Source of the DNA: Alphaproteobacteria bacterium UBA4588
GTDB lineage: Bacteria; Pseudomonadota; Alphaproteobacteria; Puniceispirillales; Puniceispirillaceae
Assembly: GCA_002387605.1 (NCBI GenBank)
Contig: DGJU01000031.1
Span: 1-19,663 of the forward strand
Direction: 5' to 3'
DNA length: 19,663 nt
Each line of letters starts with the position of its first letter. The first letter of the stretch is position 1. Both the position numbers and the translations under genes were made by a program. The notes beneath the pieces were generated by a model. It worked only from the letters and a program-made list of their open reading frames with translations. It was not told where the DNA came from and ran no database searches. Shown piece by piece: positions 14,790 to 19,663 of this stretch.

Positions 14790-15644
14790 CTAGCCAAAAC
14801 GACCAGTGATATAATTCTCAGTTAGCTTATGGTGCGGACTGGTAAATAATTCTTTTGTCGCGCCAACCTCGATGAGCCGCCCAAGATGGAAATAGGCTGT
14901 TCTGTGCGAGACACGAGCCGCCTGCTGCATTGAGTGGGTCACAATAACAATAGTATATTTTTCAGATAGTTCTTCAATAAGTTCTTCAATTTTTGCTGTT
15001 GCAATTGGGTCTAGGGCAGAACAAGGCTCATCCATTAAAATGATTTCCGGGCTAACAGCGATTGTCCGTGCAATACATAAGCGCTGCTGCTGGCCGCCAG
15101 ATAATCCGGTGCCGGGCTGATCAAGGCGGTCTTTGACCTCCTCCCATAATCCGGCTCTACGCAAGGCTTCCTCAACCTGATTTTCTAGGTGAGATTTACT
15201 TTCAGCAAGGCCATGAATTTTAGGGCCATAAGCCACATTATCAAAGATTGATTTTGGGAACGGGTTGGCTTTCTGAAATACCATTCCGATCCGCGCCCGC
15301 AGCGGGACAACATCAATTTCTGGCGCATAGATATCCTGATTGTCCAGCAGAATTTCGCCGGTAACAGAACATGTTGCAATGGTATCATTCATCCGGTTTA
15401 AGCAGCGCAGGAAGGTTGATTTCCCGCATCCTGACGGGCCAATGAAAGCTGTTACTTTCTGGGCTTCGATATCAAGGCTTAGATTATCAATGGCTCTTTT
15501 ATCGCTATAATGAACAAAAACATTATTGCACATAATTCGGGCGTTATTGACCCGGATATTACCAACTGTATCCATTGGCGGTTCAATGCCGTTAAAATTA
15601 TCCACGCTTGCGGCTCCTCTTATCTGTGCCTTATTATGACTCAT
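14790..15644 (-). CDS. pstB: Phosphate ABC transporter ATP-binding protein PstB
   Basis: Cytoplasmic ATPase that powers phosphate import through PstC-PstA. The 284 aa show a full ABC set: Walker A GPSGCGKST (69-77), Q-loop Gln124 in VFQKANPFP, signature LSGGQQQR (181-188), Walker B IILMDEP (201-207) followed by CSALD, and a switch His in VTHSMQQAA. The C-terminal TENYITGRFG is the PstB-specific ending. The first 30 or so residues are longer than E. coli PstB (257 aa) and look disordered; Met24 is an alternative start, but ATG 15644 lies only 9 bp after the pstA stop with a GCGGGC purine run before it, so it is kept. It sits between pstA and phoU. Confidence 0.97.
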   Translation of the reverse strand: MSHNKAQIRGAASVDNFNGIEPPMDTVGNIRVNNARIMCNNVFVHYSDKRAIDNLSLDIEAQKVTAFIGPSGCGKSTFLRCLNRMNDTIATCSVTGEILLDNQDIYAPEIDVVPLRARIGMVFQKANPFPKSIFDNVAYGPKIHGLAESKSHLENQVEEALRRAGLWEEVKDRLDQPGTGLSGGQQQRLCIARTIAVSPEIILMDEPCSALDPIATAKIEELIEELSEKYTIVIVTHSMQQAARVSHRTAYFHLGRLIEVGATKELFTSPHHKLTENYITGRFG

Positions 15645-15653
15645 GCCCGCTGA

Positions 15654-16973
15654 CTACCAGCGACGCTCTAATTTTTTGCGTAACCACACAGCAAAGCTGT
15701 TCATCACAACCAGAAACGCCAGCAGCACCATAATGGCCGAGCTTGTTTTCTGGATGAACATGCGTTCTGCGAAATCTGCCCACATGAAAATCTGTACAGG
15801 CAATACTGTGCCGGGATCTGTAATAGAGCCGGGAATATCGACGATAAAGGCAACCATTCCTATCATCAGAAGCGGCGCTGTTTCCCCAAGAGCCTGTGCC
15901 ATGCCGATAATGGTTCCTGTTAGCATGCCCGGCAAGGCAAGCGGCAGAACATGATGGAAGGTTGTCTGCATCTTTGATGCGCCAATTCCAAGCGCGCCAT
16001 CACGTATGCTTGGCGGCACTGCGCGAATAGCAGCACGAGACGAGATAATAATCGTCGGCAATGTCATCAGCGCTAGCACCATACCGCCAATAAGCGGAAT
16101 AGAGCGGGGCAGGCCAAATATATTGATGAAAATCGCAAGCCCCAGAATGCCGAATACGACCGATGGGACAGCAGCTAGATTATTGATATTGATTTCAATA
16201 ATTTCAGTTAGCCTATTCTTTGGCGCAAATTCTTCCAGATATAGCGCGCTCGCAATGCCGATAGGAAAGGCAAGTGAGAGACAGACAGCCAAGGTCAGGA
16301 TGGACCCGATAAACGCACCCTTGATGCCGGCCATTTCGGCGTTTCGTGAGGCGCTCCCGAAGAACAGATAATCACTGATTTCATAGCTTATCAGCCCCGC
16401 CTCCTGAAGCTGGTCAATGAAGCCGATGGCCTTATCATTAATCCGGCGGTCACTCTCTGGGGTATCACGACTGATGAAGCCACGCAAGAAACTGTCAACA
16501 TCATCATCGAGGGCAAATTTAAGAGATTGCTCACTATCGAGCTGTTCTGGATGAGTGCGAACATAATCGCGTAGCCGCTCATCAGACCCGAGTGAAATCA
16601 ATTTGCCTGCTGCCTTGCGGTTTGAGCGACCCGATACCTGTAATGTTGAAAATAGAGCATCACGCACAAGGCCGCGTGCATCACCATCAAATAAAGACTG
16701 GTCTGATAAGTCGCCAGCGGGATCAAGACGCTCCCTATCAAGGGTCACATCAAGAGTGACATAATACTGAAAAAAGCCGGGAATCCCCTTTGACATGATG
16801 GTGCCAAACAAGGTCACAAGAAAGCACATTGAAAGCGCGATAGCAGCAATCCCCCACATCCGGAACCGTGTTTCACGGTTGCGGCGAGTGGCCATAGAGG
16901 CGCGAACCCGCGCTTCTGCATCTTGCGGCGATAGGATAGCGCTTTTAGGGGCATTGTCTGGTGTATTAGTCAT
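15654..16973 (-). CDS. pstA: Phosphate ABC transporter permease PstA (extended form)
   Basis: Inner-membrane permease half of the phosphate importer. The 439 aa are much longer than E. coli PstA (296). A first membrane segment lies at about residues 40-60, followed by about 150 residues of predicted periplasmic sequence rich in Asp and Arg, which I recognise as the DUF3333-type N-terminal domain of alphaproteobacterial PstA. The permease core begins near residue 215 and contains the EAA loop GALGIGASKMQTTFHHVLPLALPG that contacts PstB. Its ATG lies inside the end of pstC (8-bp overlap), so translation is probably coupled. Confidence 0.95.
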   Translation of the reverse strand: MTNTPDNAPKSAILSPQDAEARVRASMATRRNRETRFRMWGIAAIALSMCFLVTLFGTIMSKGIPGFFQYYVTLDVTLDRERLDPAGDLSDQSLFDGDARGLVRDALFSTLQVSGRSNRKAAGKLISLGSDERLRDYVRTHPEQLDSEQSLKFALDDDVDSFLRGFISRDTPESDRRINDKAIGFIDQLQEAGLISYEISDYLFFGSASRNAEMAGIKGAFIGSILTLAVCLSLAFPIGIASALYLEEFAPKNRLTEIIEININNLAAVPSVVFGILGLAIFINIFGLPRSIPLIGGMVLALMTLPTIIISSRAAIRAVPPSIRDGALGIGASKMQTTFHHVLPLALPGMLTGTIIGMAQALGETAPLLMIGMVAFIVDIPGSITDPGTVLPVQIFMWADFAERMFIQKTSSAIMVLLAFLVVMNSFAVWLRKKLERRW

Positions 16974-18354
16974 ATTGTTCTCTATACTTCTTCACGATTT
17001 GCAGCGCGATAAGATTTAGGACGAGCGTAATAACAATCAGTGTGAGCGCTAAGGCAAAAGCCGATAATGTTTTTGCTGATTCAAATTCCTGATCACCAAC
17101 AAGAATTGTGACGATCTGCGCTGTTACGGTTGTGACAGCATCTAACGGATTTGCAGATAAATTGGCGGCAAGCCCTGCTGCCATTACAACAATCATCGTC
17201 TCGCCAACGGCCCGTGATACAGCCAGCAGAACACTGGCAACAATACCGGGCAGGGCAGCGGGCAGAACAACTTGTTTTGTCATTTCACTGCGCGTTGAGC
17301 CAAGGCCAAGGGCGGCGTCACGCAGCGATTGGGGGACAGCATTAATCACATCATCCGATAAAGAAGAGACAAATGGGATAATCATGATGCCCATCACCAG
17401 ACCAGCGGCGAGGGCTGATTCAGACGCGACAGTCAGACCAATAGATTCGCCTGCACCCCTGACCAGTGGGGCAACCGTCAGGGCGGCAAAAAATCCATAC
17501 ACAACAGTTGGAATGCCTGCCAGTATTTCCATTAAGGGCTTAACAGTGGCGCGTATGCGCGGGCTTGCATATTCGGACAAATAAATAGCTGCCATCAGAC
17601 CAACAGGAACAGCCACTGTCAGCGCAATCGCCGAAATAAGAAAGGTGCCGGCAAATAATGGTACAGAGCCGTATGTTGCAAGACCTTCCTGACCTGAACC
17701 AGCGCGCTCAGCACCTTCAAATTGCGGGTTCCATGTCAGACCCATCAGAAATTCCATAGGGGATACAAGGGCAAAGAAACGAAGTGATTCGAAAATGACC
17801 GAGAAAATAATGCCGATGGTTGTCAGAATGGCGACACCTGAGCAAAACATCATCATAACCAGAATGATTTGTTCAACAGCATTTCGAGACCGAAAGCCTG
17901 GGTTAACCTTCATATAGGCATATGAGCCAAGCAAGATACTAGATGATATAGCCAGAATAGTGGTTGTCAGCTGCGCGCGCTCAGACCAGATGAGCCATTT
18001 ATTAGCCGCTGCAATCAGCCAGTCTTCAGGGCTGCCAAAAATAACGCCGCTGGCAATATTTTCAATGCGGCTCAGGGTAATCGTCTTGTTGAACTCATCA
18101 CCGCCCCGAATATCGGCAGGGAGGTATTGTTCGATCAGGATAGACAGCACAAAGCCATCTGCGACCTGCATGATGGCTATGATAAAACATGACGGAATAA
18201 TCGCGAGGAAAAACGGATAGAGACCATAATAATGCAGAAGTGAATGGGGGCGCTGCACTGCCTGAGCAGATTGCGTAACAATCCGATATCGGCCAAGGAA
18301 ATAGAAGCTAAGGCCAATGACACCAACAAGAAAAATAAGAGTGCGAACGTCCAT
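16966..18354 (-). CDS. pstC: Phosphate ABC transporter permease PstC (extended form)
   Basis: Second membrane permease of the phosphate importer. The 462 aa compare with 319 in E. coli. The extra N-terminal part has membrane segments at about residues 5-21, 45-65, 130-148 and 165-190, with a periplasmic stretch between the second and third. The transporter core starts near residue 230 and includes the EAA loop AALGLGSTRSEMTKQVVLPAALPG and GIPTVVYGFFA. It starts 75 bp after the pstS stop, beyond an intrinsic terminator, so it is expressed by read-through. An 11-bp palindrome (TAGGG-T-CCCTA, 18356-18366) covers its ribosome-binding region. Confidence 0.95.
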   Translation of the reverse strand: MDVRTLIFLVGVIGLSFYFLGRYRIVTQSAQAVQRPHSLLHYYGLYPFFLAIIPSCFIIAIMQVADGFVLSILIEQYLPADIRGGDEFNKTITLSRIENIASGVIFGSPEDWLIAAANKWLIWSERAQLTTTILAISSSILLGSYAYMKVNPGFRSRNAVEQIILVMMMFCSGVAILTTIGIIFSVIFESLRFFALVSPMEFLMGLTWNPQFEGAERAGSGQEGLATYGSVPLFAGTFLISAIALTVAVPVGLMAAIYLSEYASPRIRATVKPLMEILAGIPTVVYGFFAALTVAPLVRGAGESIGLTVASESALAAGLVMGIMIIPFVSSLSDDVINAVPQSLRDAALGLGSTRSEMTKQVVLPAALPGIVASVLLAVSRAVGETMIVVMAAGLAANLSANPLDAVTTVTAQIVTILVGDQEFESAKTLSAFALALTLIVITLVLNLIALQIVKKYREQYD

Positions 18355-18377
18355 TTAGGGTCCCTAGAAACAATCTT

Positions 18378-18408
18378 AAAAAAAGAAGAGGCACAGTTGC
18401 GCCTCCTC
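18378..18408 (-). terminator. Intrinsic terminator between pstS and pstC
   Basis: Read on the - strand, GAGGAGGCGC, loop AACT, GTGCCTCTTC makes a 10-bp stem with two G-U pairs and is followed immediately by seven Ts (18384-18378). It lies 21 nt after the pstS stop. Partial termination here would give more pstS message than pstCAB-phoU message, fitting the need for excess binding protein. Confidence 0.85.
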
Positions 18409-18429
18409 TGGGGTGACTTTTATGCTGAG

Positions 18430-19488
18430 CTACTGCAGCATATCAGCGGTAAGTTTTGGCAAATTAATCATCGCAGCTTTGAACTGGGCACGTTCTTCCT
18501 CTGACATCGGGATCATGCCTGTATCAGCAAGAATGCCATCATCGCCCCAATGTTTTGTCCATTCAGCCATATATTCCTTCATACCCGGAACAACTTCCAA
18601 ATGGGCGTGCTTTACATAGAAAAACAGCGCACGTGAGGCTTTATAAGCGCCCGATCCAATTGCCTCGAATGTTGGTGAGACGCCGTCGAGAACAGCTCCT
18701 TGAAGAGTATCTGAATTTTGGTCTAGGTAGGAGAAGCCGAAGATGCCGAATGCGTTTGGGTCTTCACGTAACTTCTGCACGATGAGGTTATCCTGCTCGC
18801 CAGCTTCCACATAGACACCGTCTGTGCGCATTGCACGGCACTTCTTGCCTTCTGCATCATCGCGCTTTGCTGAAAGAGCCTTTGCTTTGGCATTTTTTGC
18901 ACAATATGATTTCTGGTTAATCATTTCTGCGAATGAGGCCCGCGTTCCTGACGTTGTTGGCGGTCCATAGACACGGATTTCAATGTTTGGGTAGGAGGCG
19001 TTAATATCTGACCATTTTTTATATGGATTAGGAATCCATGTGCTAAGGTCTGAGCCTTCTGGATATTGGGGATCTGGCACTTCAGCTGTTAAGGCCATGC
19101 CTAAATCGTGACGTGAAATCTTAAGATGTGTGCCCTTCTTTGAGTTTGCAACAACAATTCCGTCATACCCAACTTTGATTTCTGTGAGGTCAACACCGTT
19201 CTGATCGCAAAATGCCAGTTCTTTTTCTTTCATGCGCGATGATGCGTTACCAAAATCAATAAATTCAGTACCAATGCCTTCACAAACACCTTTTTTGCCG
19301 ACTGATGAGCCACCTGATTCGACAACCGGTGTTTTAAAGCTTGGGTTTTTCCCCATGGCTTCAGCAATGATTGTTGCAAACGGTAATACTGTAGATGAGC
19401 CGGCGAGGCTGACATAGTCGCGAGCCTGCGCAGGTAATACGAGCAATGTTCCGGCGATAACCGGCATTAGGAACGTCGTGAAACGCAT
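18430..19488 (-). CDS. pstS: Periplasmic phosphate-binding protein PstS
   Basis: Captures phosphate in the periplasm and hands it to PstC-PstA. The 352 aa begin with a Sec signal peptide (MRFTTFLMPVIAGTLLVLP), probably cleaved after Ala22 in the AQA site. Phosphate-contact motifs are AGSSTVLPFA just after the signal, ESGGSSVGKKG, IDFGNASSRM, and TTSGTRASF. Four cysteines in the mature protein (in GVCEG, AFCDQ, YCAKN, KKCRAM) could form disulfides. ATG 19488 is chosen over an upstream TTG at 19548 because AGGAG (19500-19496) lies 7 nt before it and the signal peptide starts there. The sequence is longer than needed for a minimal PstS and is of the long PstS_2-like alphaproteobacterial kind. 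Transcribed from a Pho-box promoter. Confidence 0.96.
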   Translation of the reverse strand: MRFTTFLMPVIAGTLLVLPAQARDYVSLAGSSTVLPFATIIAEAMGKNPSFKTPVVESGGSSVGKKGVCEGIGTEFIDFGNASSRMKEKELAFCDQNGVDLTEIKVGYDGIVVANSKKGTHLKISRHDLGMALTAEVPDPQYPEGSDLSTWIPNPYKKWSDINASYPNIEIRVYGPPTTSGTRASFAEMINQKSYCAKNAKAKALSAKRDDAEGKKCRAMRTDGVYVEAGEQDNLIVQKLREDPNAFGIFGFSYLDQNSDTLQGAVLDGVSPTFEAIGSGAYKASRALFFYVKHAHLEVVPGMKEYMAEWTKHWGDDGILADTGMIPMSEEERAQFKAAMINLPKLTADMLQ

Positions 19489-19514
19489 TGTAAATCTCCT
19501 CAAGTTTTGGAATA

Positions 19515-19540
19515 GCGATACAAGATGCTTATCTGTATGC
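19515..19540 (-). other. Imperfect hairpin in pstS leader
   Basis: GC-G-ATACA-A-GAT, loop GCTT, ATC-TGTAT-GC forms a ten-pair stem with two single-base bulges, 27 nt upstream of the pstS ATG within the expected 5' untranslated RNA. It may affect mRNA stability or ribosome access, or may be chance. Confidence 0.3.
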
Positions 19541-19560
19541 AATACCAATTCGAGTGTTTT

Positions 19561-19589
19561 ATTACATATATGTGATAGATTTATGACAG
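19561..19589 (-). promoter_or_regulatory. Pho box (PhoB binding site) upstream of pstS
   Basis: On the - strand the site reads CTGTCAT-AAAT-CTATCAC (19589-19572), matching 12 of 14 conserved positions of the CTGTCAT-n4-CTGTCAT Pho box. A third, weaker 11-bp-spaced unit, ATGTAAT (19567-19561), matches 5 of 7. It ends 72 nt before the pstS ATG. PhoB~P would replace a -35 element here and activate the operon under phosphate limitation. Confidence 0.85.
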
Positions 19590-19663
19590 CCGGTCTGGCA
19601 GGACCTAAAAACTGATAATGCGTTACATTAGCTCAAAGTTTTCCACAGGATCTCAAGCTTTCC
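19590..19663. other. Sequence upstream of the Pho box
   Basis: No supported gene is seen in these 74 bases. On the - strand, one frame is open from the window edge to a TAA at 19628-19630 and could be the last 11 codons of an upstream gene, but this is too short to judge. Confidence 0.3.

Noticed and set aside
19489..19548. TTG start giving PstS 20 extra residues
   Set aside because: The signal peptide begins at ATG 19488 with AGGAG 7 nt upstream, which is a clear translation start.

Overview
The window reads as a compact chromosomal segment of an alphaproteobacterium of moderate GC. It carries an Entner-Doudoroff (ED) operon, CODH/xanthine-dehydrogenase-type molybdenum hydroxylase genes with their cofactor-maturation genes, and a pst operon whose PstA and PstC have the long N-terminal extensions common in alphaproteobacteria. 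The mix would suit a marine SAR116-like lineage, but that placement is inference from gene content, not from a marker gene. No rRNA, tRNA, IS element, phage gene or CRISPR array was seen.

Region 1 (1-7284, + strand) is sugar catabolism: 3' part of a PfkB-family fructokinase-like gene, zwf, edd, eda, a DUF3445 / heme-dependent oxidative N-demethylase-like gene, and pgi. Together they describe fructose -> F6P -> G6P -> 6-phosphogluconolactone -> 6-phosphogluconate -> KDPG -> pyruvate + G3P. A gene for 6-phosphogluconolactonase (pgl) is absent. edd and eda overlap by one base. pgi appears to have its own regulated leader: an inverted repeat, an extended -10, and two mutually exclusive hairpins, one terminator-like.

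Region 2 (7312-11575) is molybdenum hydroxylase related. The FAD subunit (CoxM-like) and [2Fe-2S] subunit (CoxS-like) lie on the - strand. Divergent from them, on the + strand, are xdhC (cofactor sulfuration/insertion chaperone) and a molybdopterin-binding/MobA-like NTP-transferase fusion overlapping it by ATGA. The catalytic large subunit (CoxL/XdhB type) is not in the window.

Region 3 (11570-13992) holds accessory enzymes: a Gfo/Idh/MocA-family oxidoreductase (-), an N-acyl-homoserine-lactonase-like metallo-beta-lactamase-fold hydrolase (+) and a small carboxymuconolactone decarboxylase family protein (-). Convergent neighbours here overlap at their stop codons.

Region 4 (14081-19663, - strand) is a complete high-affinity phosphate uptake operon, pstS-pstC-pstA-pstB-phoU. 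A well-formed Pho box lies upstream of pstS, and an intrinsic terminator between pstS and pstC probably makes the binding protein more abundant than the membrane components. phoB and phoR are not in the window.
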